The position numbers were made by a program, and so were the translations under genes. Shown here in pieces: positions 1-7,717 of a stretch of DNA of 64,000 bases; the stretch's first letter is position 1, and the number at the start of each line of letters is the position of its first letter. The notes under the pieces were generated by a model that saw only the letters and a program-made list of their open reading frames with translations, did not search any database and was not told the origin of the DNA. The stretch is taken from contig JBKJIQ010000042.1 in assembly GCA_046598395.1 (NCBI GenBank), positions 1 to 64,000 on the forward strand, in the 5' to 3' direction. Origin of the DNA: JAENVU01 sp046598395. GTDB taxonomy: Bacteria > Actinomycetota > Acidimicrobiia > IMCC26256 > JAENVU01.

Positions 1-391
1 CGCCCGCCGACCAGGCCCGCCGGATCGTTTCGCCGATGACTTTGTCGAGTTGGCGGACATGCCCGAACGTGAACGAGCGCAAGAAGGTCCCCAGGGTCGA
101 GGGTGCCATCACCCGGAACGGCAACACTCGTTGCGTCGCACCAGCGCGGAGCATGTCGGCATGATCGATGTGGGTCCCGCCCGCGAGGATCGTCGCGACC
201 AACGAACAGATCTTGCGGCCCGGACGAGCGCCACCCACCCGGCCGGTGAGACGAACCGTCGCGTTCACGAGGGCTTCGAGACCGAGCCGGACCATCAACG
301 TCGCGGGCAGAACCAGACCCGCGTTCGCGACGAGCGACTCGTCGTCGAAGGTCACATCCAACCGGTCGACCGCGCGCGATACTGAACTCAC
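1..391 (-). mobile_element. IS1380-family transposase, N-terminal part (runs off window)
   Basis: Reading the minus strand from a GTG at 389-391 gives an uninterrupted frame of 130 codons to the window edge. It has the layout of the N-terminus of IS1380-family transposases: a short lead, a segment like FDDESLVANAGLVLP, a KI-S-VA--LAGG segment followed by ID-AD-LR-G, and the conserved APSTLGTFLRSFTFGHVRQL block near residue 105. The RNase H-like DDE core lies beyond the window. A strong ribosome site (GAGGAGG) sits 8 bases before the GTG, which fixes the start. I could not define a terminal inverted repeat or target duplication upstream, so the outer end of the element is not located. Whether the copy is intact cannot be judged here. 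Confidence 0.8.
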
Positions 392-1230
392 AGGAAGTGC
401 CTCCTCGAACTGTTGACTCTGACGACTTCGACACCGTCATCGTCCCAGCTCAGGAGGCATTTTCCGTGGATACGCGAACCCGATCAACCACACCCATCGG
501 TGGATCGAGGATTAGGCGAGCTGATGTCCCCCGTTCCTGGTCGAGGGGACCCATCCTTTTCCGAAGTGCCGATAGTGGCGTGTGGTCGTGCGTCTGATTG
601 GTCTCCTAGCGGTCGCGGTTGGTGGGGTGCTGGCCGCGGATTTCCGTGGGGCCGCCACCACCATCCACAACCGTCCGTCGTGGCGAGTTCTCGTTCGGGA
701 GCCGGTGTGGTTCTGGCGTGCCTGGGGTGCATTCATGGCGATCTGCGACTTGATGATGCTGATTGCCCCGGACGGGCCCTGAGGTCACTCGCGCTTCCCC
801 GCGATCGACCACCCAGGGGAGCGGTATGACACCCGAGGCGGCGTGCCTCGGCCCCAGAACGCTCCGCGGAACGTGTCAAAAACTGGCGATCACGCGTCAG
901 CGGACGCGTGGCGCAAGATTCCGCGACACCTACACTCGACGCTCTCGGCCCTCACCGATCGCGTTCACACGTCAGCACAGCTGGCGCTCGTCAATGACAC
1001 CCGGCGCAGGTGGGCCTCCGTGCGAGCGGTTCGTCGTGCGTACCAGCACCGATACCCGGGGCCACCGCGCCCATCGAACACCAGATCAGCTACGACCCGA
1101 ACACGACACGATCCACCCAGGGGCGCGCTAATGACACCCGACCGAGGGGGCGCGTTTTCGAATGCTCGGCGCTGCGACACGGTCGGCGGTCGCCAACCAT
1201 CTGAACCAGCCAATCGGCCCTACAGTCCAG
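392..1230. other. Gene-poor stretch with imperfect direct repeats
   Basis: No convincing gene of normal length. Frames crossing it are arginine/proline-rich and look like shadows, apart from one small membrane-protein candidate at 582-782. An imperfect repeat of about 30 bases is visible at 809-836 and 1113-1142; both copies read CCACCCAGGGG, then a few bases, then TATGACACCCGA or TAATGACACCCGA. A third partial copy of AATGACACCCG lies at about 993. The stretch adjoins an insertion sequence and may be decayed DNA. Confidence 0.4.
582..782 (+). CDS. Small hypothetical membrane protein (doubtful)
   Basis: A 66-codon frame from GTG with an N-terminal hydrophobic stretch (LIGLLAVAVGGVLA), a polar middle, and a second aromatic/hydrophobic stretch near the C-terminus (FWRAWGAFMAICDLMMLI). 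That pattern resembles a two-helix small membrane protein and is the only protein-like frame between the transposase and the cyclotransferase gene. There is no good ribosome site before the GTG; a second GTG two codons later is equally possible. No family is recognised, and it may be a chance frame in decayed DNA. Confidence 0.3.
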   Translation: MVVRLIGLLAVAVGGVLAADFRGAATTIHNRPSWRVLVREPVWFWRAWGAFMAICDLMMLIAPDGP

Positions 1231-1944
1231 ATGGTGAGGTTCTTCGCGGTCGGTACCAACATGGATGAAGAATGCATGCGAAGTTGGATCCCATCTGCAC
1301 GGCGACTCACCATCGCGTCCTTGTCGGGGTTCAGCGTGAGATGGCATAAACGAAGCTCTGACGGTGGGAAGCTCGCCGCGCTACACACCGGTCACCCCGA
1401 TGACGTCATCTGGGGTGTCGTCTACGACGTGGACGGCGTCGGACTGACAGCAATCGACGAAGGACAACGCTCCCACGGCTATCGCGATGAACGCGTAACC
1501 GTCGTCGGTCTAGACGGCGACGAGCACGACGCCTCGGTATACGTCGCCGGCGCCGAGATGATCGACGACTCCATGATGCCGACGCGCTCGTACCGGGACC
1601 CGATCGTGAAGGCAGCCCGGGCCAATGGGCTTCCCGCGGAGTACGTCGACGAACTCGCGAGAACGGCGGTCGTGGACTCGTCAGCGGCGCGGACGACACA
1701 CCGAGACCCATCCGGCCCGCGATCCTCGCCGCACCCAAGGGCGCGCCAATGTCCCCATTGCTGCCCAGCAATCAGGCGGTGCCGTGGGGTTCCGGGGCTC
1801 GGTCGTGATCGACGTATCGGCAGGCTCGTCGATGCCAAATCAGCTCGGCTTCGCCACGACGAGAACTCCCCAGCGCTCGTTTTCGCTGTCGATGACCACG
1901 AGCGCGACTTTCGAACTGCGTGCAGGCACGGAAGAGAACCCTGA
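1231..1944 (+). CDS. Gamma-glutamylcyclotransferase-like protein with suspect C-terminus
   Basis: Residues 1-155 resemble the small GGCT/AIG2-like fold. The N-terminal RFFAVGTNM corresponds to the glycine-rich YGSNM substrate loop, WGVVYDV precedes AIDEGQ, where the Glu fits the catalytic acid, and the segment ends with the typical ANGLPAEYVDEL helix. Such enzymes release 5-oxoproline from gamma-glutamyl compounds in glutathione-type metabolism. ATG 1231 is chosen because the fold begins there; upstream in-frame codons add no recognisable sequence. Family members end near codon 155-165. The last 80 codons are Arg/His/Pro-rich, match nothing I know in the family, and overlap the convergent lipoprotein gene by 105 bases. 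A frameshift or a mis-read stop near 1690 is possible. Confidence 0.65.
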   Translation: MVRFFAVGTNMDEECMRSWIPSARRLTIASLSGFSVRWHKRSSDGGKLAALHTGHPDDVIWGVVYDVDGVGLTAIDEGQRSHGYRDERVTVVGLDGDEHDASVYVAGAEMIDDSMMPTRSYRDPIVKAARANGLPAEYVDELARTAVVDSSAARTTHRDPSGPRSSPHPRARQCPHCCPAIRRCRGVPGLGRDRRIGRLVDAKSARLRHDENSPALVFAVDDHERDFRTACRHGREP

Positions 1945-2283
1945 CTTCATCGGCTTCGTGCACGACGCAGGGCTACCGACTCCTTCGCCTTGGTCTCCTC
2001 CGTACTCGCGGTTCTCGTGGATCTGCAGGCGGCCTTCGCATCGGGCGATGATCTGGTAGGGCCGGAACCGAAACGCACCTGCCGGACCGGTCTCGTGTCG
2101 ATAGCTGGTTGGCAACAGCTCAAGGAGCACGAGGGTACCCGCGGGTACGCCATATCGCTGTTGTTGGGCAACCGTCGCCGGGCGAGGCTCGCCAGCGAGA
2201 GGAACATCGGCGTACCCGCTCCTCCCGGCGCATCCCGCCGCCAGGACCAGTACAGCGATGAGCACGAGCCCGCGTCTCAGCAC
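1840..2283 (-). CDS. Hypothetical lipoprotein
   Basis: A 147-residue secreted protein. From the GTG at 2283 it reads two arginines, a hydrophobic run and the lipobox LAAGC, a standard type II signal peptide, so the mature protein should be anchored to the outer face of the membrane through Cys 18 or so. A TTG nine codons upstream could extend it but would bury the signal peptide. The mature part has no motif I recognise. Its 3' end overlaps the doubtful tail of the convergent cyclotransferase gene, and the lipobox favours the minus-strand reading as the real one there. Confidence 0.6.
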   Translation of the reverse strand: MLRRGLVLIAVLVLAAGCAGRSGYADVPLAGEPRPATVAQQQRYGVPAGTLVLLELLPTSYRHETGPAGAFRFRPYQIIARCEGRLQIHENREYGGDQGEGVGSPASCTKPMKSGFSSVPARSSKVALVVIDSENERWGVLVVAKPS

Positions 2284-2532
2284 GACGAGCCCACAACGGC
2301 GATCAGGCAATCAGCGCCGCCGTTGCGTGGTAGCTGAGACTCGCGTTTGTCGAACTGTGGCATTGCTTGTGATCGACCGACCAAGGGGCTTCCCTGAGCA
2401 GCCCGTTTCTGCCGCTGACGCCCGTTCTGCCAACCACCCAAGTGACACGTCACCTGACGGGTTGACGCGCGATGGAGCTTGGCATCCTCACCGAGAAGGT
2501 GGATATGCAGGTCTGTGACCTGTGGAAATCGG

Positions 2533-2606
2533 TGGGCGATGCGGGATTCGAACCCACGACCTCTGCCGTGTGAAGGCAGCGCTCTAACCAACTGAGCCAA
2601 TCGCCC
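2533..2606 (-). tRNA. tRNA-Val (CAC)
   Basis: Folds as a complete cloverleaf of 74 nt: acceptor GGGCGAT/ATCGCCC, D-arm GCTC/GAGC, anticodon stem CTGCC/GGCAG with loop TTCACAC (anticodon CAC, U33 present), and T-arm with TTCGAAT. Discriminator base A; the genome continues CC, so only part of the CCA end is encoded. It reads valine codon GUG. Confidence 0.95.
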
Positions 2607-2690
2607 GAGACATTCGAGGATAGTCAGCGCAACCGGGCGACCTCCGCGCGAACCGCCCGCTACGATTCGTAGTCGCTTCGAGGGGGACGA

Positions 2691-3380
2691 ATGCCTGAAT
2701 ACTCTGAGGTTGCCGACGGCCTCAGCATGCCGCTCGCCGAAGCGATGCGTTCGCAGCGAGCAGTTCGCCGCCTCCGCTCGGACCCGGTCGACGACGAGAC
2801 CCTGCTGGCCGTGCTCGAGCTGGCGCTCAAGGCCCCCAGTGGCAGCAACAACCAATCCTGGGAGTTCATCGCGGTCCGGGACCCTGGCGTGAAACACCAG
2901 CTCGCCCGCCTGAACCGCCAGGCATGGTCGGTCTACCGCAGGGTCGCGAAGGGCCGAGCCCGGGGTGACCTGCGGGCCGCGCGCATGCTCGCAGCGGTGC
3001 AATGGCAAGCCGATCATTTCGAAGATGCGCCGGTCATCGTGGTTGCGTGCCTGCGCGGACGCCCCGGTCCTACCCATATCGGACGCACCGGCTTTTACGG
3101 ATCGATCTTTCCCGCCGTGCAGAACCTGCTCCTCGCGGCTCGTGCGCTTGGGCTTGGTGCGGCGCTCACCACGCTGCCACTCTGGTCCCGACCGCTCGCT
3201 CGGCGTACGCTTGGGCTTCCCGCGGGCGTCACACCGTGCGCGGTCATCCCGCTCGGGTGGCCGCTCCGAGGCGGCTACGGTCCCACAACTCGGAGGCCTA
3301 TCGGCGAGGTGTTACACCTCGATCAATACGGTCATCGGCCCTTCCTGGCCGGAGATCTTGGCACCTCGGAGACGAAATGA
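2691..3380 (+). CDS. Nitroreductase-family FMN oxidoreductase
   Basis: A 229-residue member of the nitroreductase superfamily, flavin enzymes that reduce nitro, quinone or enone compounds with NAD(P)H. Seen here: the N-terminal SQRAVRRL motif that contacts the FMN phosphate (about residues 24-31), the APSGSNNQSWEF segment (about 53-64) typical of the active-site loop, and the AVQNLLLAARALGLGAALTT helix and strand (about 148-167). ATG 2691 follows a purine-rich ribosome site (GAGGGGGA). Length is normal for the family. It stands alone between a tRNA and a small gene, so context does not indicate a substrate. Confidence 0.88.
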   Translation: MPEYSEVADGLSMPLAEAMRSQRAVRRLRSDPVDDETLLAVLELALKAPSGSNNQSWEFIAVRDPGVKHQLARLNRQAWSVYRRVAKGRARGDLRAARMLAAVQWQADHFEDAPVIVVACLRGRPGPTHIGRTGFYGSIFPAVQNLLLAARALGLGAALTTLPLWSRPLARRTLGLPAGVTPCAVIPLGWPLRGGYGPTTRRPIGEVLHLDQYGHRPFLAGDLGTSETK

Positions 3381-3466
3381 TTGCTGGAGTTCCACACGCG
3401 GGTCGCAGATGCGAGATAATCAGCTCCCGCCGTATGGCCGATCGGCCCCTTGGGGGTAGGTGAATC

Positions 3467-3676
3467 GTGGCAAGAAAAGGACGAGCGCGTCGCTTTCGTG
3501 AGGCACGAGAGTTGAAGCAGGGCTTCGACGATGGCATGTTTCGCGAAGGCAGCGGCACCCTTGCGGATGTCGACGATGACCACGCGGGCATTGTGCATCT
3601 CGAGGACGACGGTGACGACGGTGCGGCCAAGGAGCCCTGGGATCCCGACGAGGCGTACAACCAGCGTCAGGCGTAG
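3467..3676 (+). CDS. Small acidic hypothetical protein
   Basis: A 69-residue protein from GTG, with a GGGGGTAGG ribosome site in front. The N-terminus is basic (RKGRARRFREAREL) and the rest strongly acidic, with Asp-rich DVDDDH and EDDGDDG stretches. No domain is recognised and it has no membrane segment. It is convergent with aceE, 23 bases away. Its reading frame and ribosome site look genuine, but small size and lack of a known family keep confidence moderate. The name of the family, if any, is unknown to me. Confidence 0.5.
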   Translation: MARKGRARRFREARELKQGFDDGMFREGSGTLADVDDDHAGIVHLEDDGDDGAAKEPWDPDEAYNQRQA

Positions 3677-3699
3677 TTCTCCGGCCGAGGTGTGAGGGT

Positions 3700-6387
3700 C
3701 TAAGCCAGCCGCGGCGGCGGGGCCTCCGGGTCGAGTTCGAAGTCTCGAATCGCGTCGTCCACGATGTGCGCGTCGATGACTCCGCTGACCGCGAGTTGGT
3801 GAAGCGTGGCCACCACAATGTGCGCGGTGTCGACTTCGAAATAGCCCCGCAGCGCGGCACGAGTGTCGGAGAGCCCGTACCCGTCGGTTCCGAGCGCAAC
3901 GAACGGCCCCGGAACGAACCGTGCGATTTGATCCGGCACCAGCTTGAGGTAATCGGTGACCGCGATCACGGGACCCGAACGTTCGTCGAGTTGCTGGGCC
4001 ACGTATGCAACCCGCGGCAGCTCGCTCGGATGAAGCCGATTCCACCGCTCGCAGTCGAGCGCGTCTTCGCGTAGTGCTTTGTAGCTGGTGGCGCTCCACA
4101 CATCCGCGCGCACGTCGAACCGTTCCGCCAGCACCCGTTGCGCCTCCAACGCGGAGTTCATCATCATGCCGCTCGCCAGAATCTGGGTGCGGTGTTGGCC
4201 AGCCTCGGCCTCTCGATAGCGGTAGAGACCGCGCACGATGCCGTCCTCCACGCCGGGAGGCATCTCGGGCATCGAGATGTTCTCGTTGTAGAGCGTGAGG
4301 TAATAGAAGCAATCCTCAGGCTCCGGGCCGTACATGCGCGCGATGCCATCCTCGATAAGCACCGCAACCTCGTAGGCAAACGCGGGGTCGTAGGACCGGC
4401 AGTTCGGGACTGCACTCGCGAGGAGCTGACTCTGGCCATCGCAGTGCTGGAGACCCTCACCGGTAAGCGTCGTGCGGCCAGCGGTGGCGCCGAGCAGGAA
4501 GCCTCTCCCCCGCTGGTCGCCGAAGGACCAGATGAGATCCCCCACTCGTTGGAACCCGAACATCGAATAGAAGATGAAGAACGGCACCAGTGGCTCGCCC
4601 CAGGTCGCATACGCAGTTCCGGCGGCGGTGAAGGAAGCCATCGATCCGGCTTCGGTGATGCCCTCTTCGAAGACCACGCCGTCGCGTGCTTCTCGGTACG
4701 ACAACAGCAGCCCGGCATCGACGGGTTCGTACTGCTGGCCCAAGGGTGCGTAGATCTTGAAATCGGCGAACAGTGCGTCGAGGCCGAAGGTGCGGGCTTC
4801 GTCCGGAATAATCGGCACCACCCTCGAGCCCAGGTCCGGGTCGGTCAACAACTTCCGGATGAGCCGGGCGAACGCGGTGGTCGTCGACGCTTGGAGCTTC
4901 GGTCCGGTCCCGCCACGGAGTTCCGCGAACAACGCCGGCGGGACGGGCGGGAGCGCTTCCACTTCGACGCGTCGTCGCGGCAACGAACCGTTGAGCAGGC
5001 GCCGGCGGGACACGAGGTACTGATGCTCGGGTGAGTTCGCTCCCGGGTGCGCGTAGGGCGCGAGCTCGGTGAGGTCCGCGTCCGGGATGTCGAGGTGGAG
5101 CCGATCACGAAACGTTCGGAGTTCGGCTGCGGTCAACTTCTTGATCTGGTGGGTCGCGTTGCGCGCCTCGACCGAGCGACCGAGCGTCCAGCCCTTGATG
5201 GTCTTGGTGAGAATCACCGTGGGGCTCCCGCGGTGCTGCACTGCCATTTCGTACGCGGCGTAAAGCTTCTGATAATCGTGGCCGCCGCGCGGGAGCCGCT
5301 CGAGGTCCTCGTCGCTCAGGTGCTCCACCATCTGACGCAACCGGGGGTCGGGCCCGAAGAAGTGTTCACGAATGTAGGAACCGGATTCGGTGGCGTACTT
5401 CTGGAAGTCGCCATCAACGGTGTTGTTCATCCGCCGCAGCAGCACGCCGTCCACGTCGGCCGCGAGCAACGCGTCCCACTCCCGACCCCACACGACCTTG
5501 ATCACATTCCAACCCGCGCCGCGGAACGCCATCTCCAGTTCCTGGATGATCTTTCCGCCGCCGCGTACCGGTCCGTCGAGGCGTTGCAGGTTGCAGTTGA
5601 CGACGAAGATCAGGTTGTCGAGTTGCTCGCGTGCCGCGATGGACAGCCCGGCCTTCGACTCGGGTTCATCCATCTCGCCGTCGCCTGCGAAGCACCACAC
5701 CTTGGCGGCACTCGTGTCCACCAGTTCTCGATGCATGAGGTAGCGGTTCATGCGCGCCTGTGCGATTGCGTTGAGTGGACCGAGGCCCATGGAGACGGTT
5801 GGGAACTCCCAGAACTCCGGAAGCCGGCGCGGATGCGGGTACGACGGCAAGCCGTTGCCGCCCACCTCTCGGCGGAAGCAGTCGAGCTGCTGTTCGGTCA
5901 GGCGTCCTTCGAGGAATGCACGCGCGTAGATACCGGGGGCCGCGTGGCCTTGGATGAAGACCTGATCGCCGAACCCGCCGTCGTCCTTGCCGTGGAAGAA
6001 ATGGTTGAAGCCCACCTCGTACAGCGCGGCTGCCGACGCGTAGGTGGAGAGGTGGCCGCCGAGACCGTCGAAACGGTGATTGGCACGGTCAACCATCGCG
6101 ACCGCGTTCCACCGAACAAAGGCGCGGATTCGGCGCTCCAGATGTTCATTCCCGGGGAACCACGGCTCCTGCTCGGGCGGGATGGTGTTGATGTACGGCG
6201 TGGAGATGGCCGCGGAGAGGCCGACCTCCCGAGTGGTCGCGTGGTCGAGCAGACGCGTGAGGAGGTACCCGGCGCGGGTAGTTCCGCCGGAGTCCACCAC
6301 GGCGTCGAGGGACTCGAGCCACTCTTGGGTCTCGGTGGGGTCCGTATCTGGGAGTTGATGGACGAATCCGTCAGCGGCCACGCGCAC
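3700..6387 (-). CDS. aceE: Pyruvate dehydrogenase E1 component (homodimeric type)
   Basis: An 895-residue ThDP enzyme that decarboxylates pyruvate and passes the acetyl group to lipoyl-E2, linking glycolysis to the TCA cycle. Length and colinearity match the single-chain E1 of proteobacteria and actinobacteria, not the alpha/beta E1. The ThDP/Mg motif runs from GDGEMDEPES (about 235-244) to NCNLQ (about 264-268). Other family segments are visible: GGHLSTYAS, FIQGHAAPGIYARAFLEGRL, and the C-terminal FVALGTDGYGLSD and ADAFV-like region. The start is GTG 6387; a second GTG two codons on is possible. No E2 or E3 gene is adjacent. It is the last gene of a same-strand run behind a nucleotide cyclase gene (23-base gap). 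Confidence 0.95.
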   Translation of the reverse strand: MRVAADGFVHQLPDTDPTETQEWLESLDAVVDSGGTTRAGYLLTRLLDHATTREVGLSAAISTPYINTIPPEQEPWFPGNEHLERRIRAFVRWNAVAMVDRANHRFDGLGGHLSTYASAAALYEVGFNHFFHGKDDGGFGDQVFIQGHAAPGIYARAFLEGRLTEQQLDCFRREVGGNGLPSYPHPRRLPEFWEFPTVSMGLGPLNAIAQARMNRYLMHRELVDTSAAKVWCFAGDGEMDEPESKAGLSIAAREQLDNLIFVVNCNLQRLDGPVRGGGKIIQELEMAFRGAGWNVIKVVWGREWDALLAADVDGVLLRRMNNTVDGDFQKYATESGSYIREHFFGPDPRLRQMVEHLSDEDLERLPRGGHDYQKLYAAYEMAVQHRGSPTVILTKTIKGWTLGRSVEARNATHQIKKLTAAELRTFRDRLHLDIPDADLTELAPYAHPGANSPEHQYLVSRRRLLNGSLPRRRVEVEALPPVPPALFAELRGGTGPKLQASTTTAFARLIRKLLTDPDLGSRVVPIIPDEARTFGLDALFADFKIYAPLGQQYEPVDAGLLLSYREARDGVVFEEGITEAGSMASFTAAGTAYATWGEPLVPFFIFYSMFGFQRVGDLIWSFGDQRGRGFLLGATAGRTTLTGEGLQHCDGQSQLLASAVPNCRSYDPAFAYEVAVLIEDGIARMYGPEPEDCFYYLTLYNENISMPEMPPGVEDGIVRGLYRYREAEAGQHRTQILASGMMMNSALEAQRVLAERFDVRADVWSATSYKALREDALDCERWNRLHPSELPRVAYVAQQLDERSGPVIAVTDYLKLVPDQIARFVPGPFVALGTDGYGLSDTRAALRGYFEVDTAHIVVATLHQLAVSGVIDAHIVDDAIRDFELDPEAPPPRLA

Positions 6388-6410
6388 TCCCGATGTTCAC
6401 AGGGTGCAGG

Positions 6411-6956
6411 CTACGGCGAAACCATCGCAGTACCTGTTACCGGATCGGACGCGGCCGACATCGCGGCTGCCCGGTACAACGGGATCGGATCCAGACCCTT
6501 CATCATCACCGGTCCGAGCTCACTGAACGCCACCCCGCCGTGGTCACCGGCCCGGACGAGCGCTTCGGACACGAGGAGCTCACCGGGTGATGCCACATCA
6601 GCAATGCGGGCCGCCACGTTCGCGTCGTGTCCCACGAGGTCAGTCCCGCGCCGGCGCGGTGATCCCCAGTGTGCGCCGACCCGCACCCAGAGCGGGAGCA
6701 TCTCGGCGTTGCCGGTTTCGTCGAAGGCGTCGAGCACCGCCAGCATGGTGGTGACCGCAGCACACGGCTCGACAAAGAAGAGCATCAGCCCGTCGCCCAG
6801 CTCTTTGACAATCCGAGCGTCGGACGGCAGGAGGCTCCGCACGACGCGGTCCTGGGTGGCGAGAAGTCGCACCGCGGCCTCATCGCCCGACGCAGCCGTG
6901 TACTCGGTGAAGCCGACGAGGTCAGTGAAGACAACGGCGCCCGTCGCGATCGTCAT
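6411..6956 (-). CDS. Class III nucleotide cyclase domain protein
   Basis: A 181-residue stand-alone adenylate/guanylate cyclase catalytic domain. The first metal-binding Asp is in FTDLVGFT (about 10-17), the second in KELGDGLM (about 51-58), where the Lys also fits the purine-specifying position, and the transition-state Asn and Arg are both present in NVAARI (about 113-118). All residues usually needed for activity are therefore present, and the Lys/Asp pair favours ATP over GTP as substrate; that is inference from the family. No sensor, HAMP or membrane segment is fused. It lies 16 bases after the DUF4097 gene and 23 before aceE, so it is probably co-transcribed with both. Confidence 0.85.
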   Translation of the reverse strand: MTIATGAVVFTDLVGFTEYTAASGDEAAVRLLATQDRVVRSLLPSDARIVKELGDGLMLFFVEPCAAVTTMLAVLDAFDETGNAEMLPLWVRVGAHWGSPRRRGTDLVGHDANVAARIADVASPGELLVSEALVRAGDHGGVAFSELGPVMMKGLDPIPLYRAAAMSAASDPVTGTAMVSP

Positions 6957-6972
6957 TTTGGGTCCGCCGCAG

Positions 6973-7686
6973 TCATCGCCGTTGGACGACCCTGATGCGT
7001 CCGCTCACCGAGCGTCCGGTGATGCAACAGTCTTCACCTTCGTCGACCTCACAGCTGCACTTACCGCTCACCGACACCAGTGAACTCTTCGGGGCGACGC
7101 CCGGTGGGAGCGAAATCGTGACCGCACCCGAGACCGAATCGGCGCGCGCATCGGCGGCACGGGTCATGCCGACGTCGACCTTGCCCTTCACGCTGTTGGC
7201 GCGAACCGGGCCTCCCGCATCCTGAACCTCGATCCGTCCGGAAACGGTCGCGACGTTGAGGGGACCTGCAGCTCGCGCGACCGTGACGCGTCCGCTGGCC
7301 GTCTTGATGCGACCCTCACCCGTAATGGTGCCGACGTCGATGCGACCGGACACGCTCCGAACATCAATTGCGGTGCAGGACTCCACCTCGGTGTTGCCGC
7401 TCCGAGTTGTGACCCGAACTTCGCCCAGATCGCCGCGGAGGCGGACCGTTCCCGAGTGGGACCCGACGACGAGATCGGTGCCGATCGGTACGCGCATGAT
7501 CACGCCGGCCGAGGTTCCCTTGACCTCGAGCACGCCCCCCATCGGATGCTCCTGGCCTTGTTCGATGAAGACATCGCCGCGAGGTTCCGCGGTCACGTCG
7601 ATCGTGCCCGACGACGCGGTGATCCGAACCGGCTCCATGTCTGGATCATGCCCCAGGTCAACGCGGATCGGAACCCCAAGCGCCAA
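6973..7686 (-). CDS. DUF4097-type beta-strand repeat protein
   Basis: A 237-residue protein built of short beta-strand repeats in which S-G-R/K-I-x-V alternates regularly, for example SVSGRIDVGT, TASGRVTVAR, TVSGRIEVQD and SVKGKVDVGM. This is typical of DUF4097 family proteins, predicted to form a right-handed beta solenoid. Function is unknown; members often sit beside envelope-stress or transcription-control genes. No signal peptide is visible. Three Cys near the end (CSCEVDEGEDCC) are unusual and could bind metal or form disulfides. The start may be the Met at 7638 rather than 7686, since the repeat fold begins there. It is part of the minus-strand run towards aceE. Confidence 0.75.
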   Translation of the reverse strand: MALGVPIRVDLGHDPDMEPVRITASSGTIDVTAEPRGDVFIEQGQEHPMGGVLEVKGTSAGVIMRVPIGTDLVVGSHSGTVRLRGDLGEVRVTTRSGNTEVESCTAIDVRSVSGRIDVGTITGEGRIKTASGRVTVARAAGPLNVATVSGRIEVQDAGGPVRANSVKGKVDVGMTRAADARADSVSGAVTISLPPGVAPKSSLVSVSGKCSCEVDEGEDCCITGRSVSGRIRVVQRR

Positions 7687-7717
7687 CCGTCACAGTCTCG
7701 GCACTTCTGGCTTCCGG

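Noticed and set aside
1..391. Terminal inverted repeat of the IS1380-like element
   Set aside because: No repeat could be identified near the start codon, and the other end is outside the window.
5047..7083. A 678-codon frame on the plus strand over aceE
   Set aside because: It is an antisense shadow of aceE and its neighbours, which have clear motifs; GC-rich genomes often leave such frames open.
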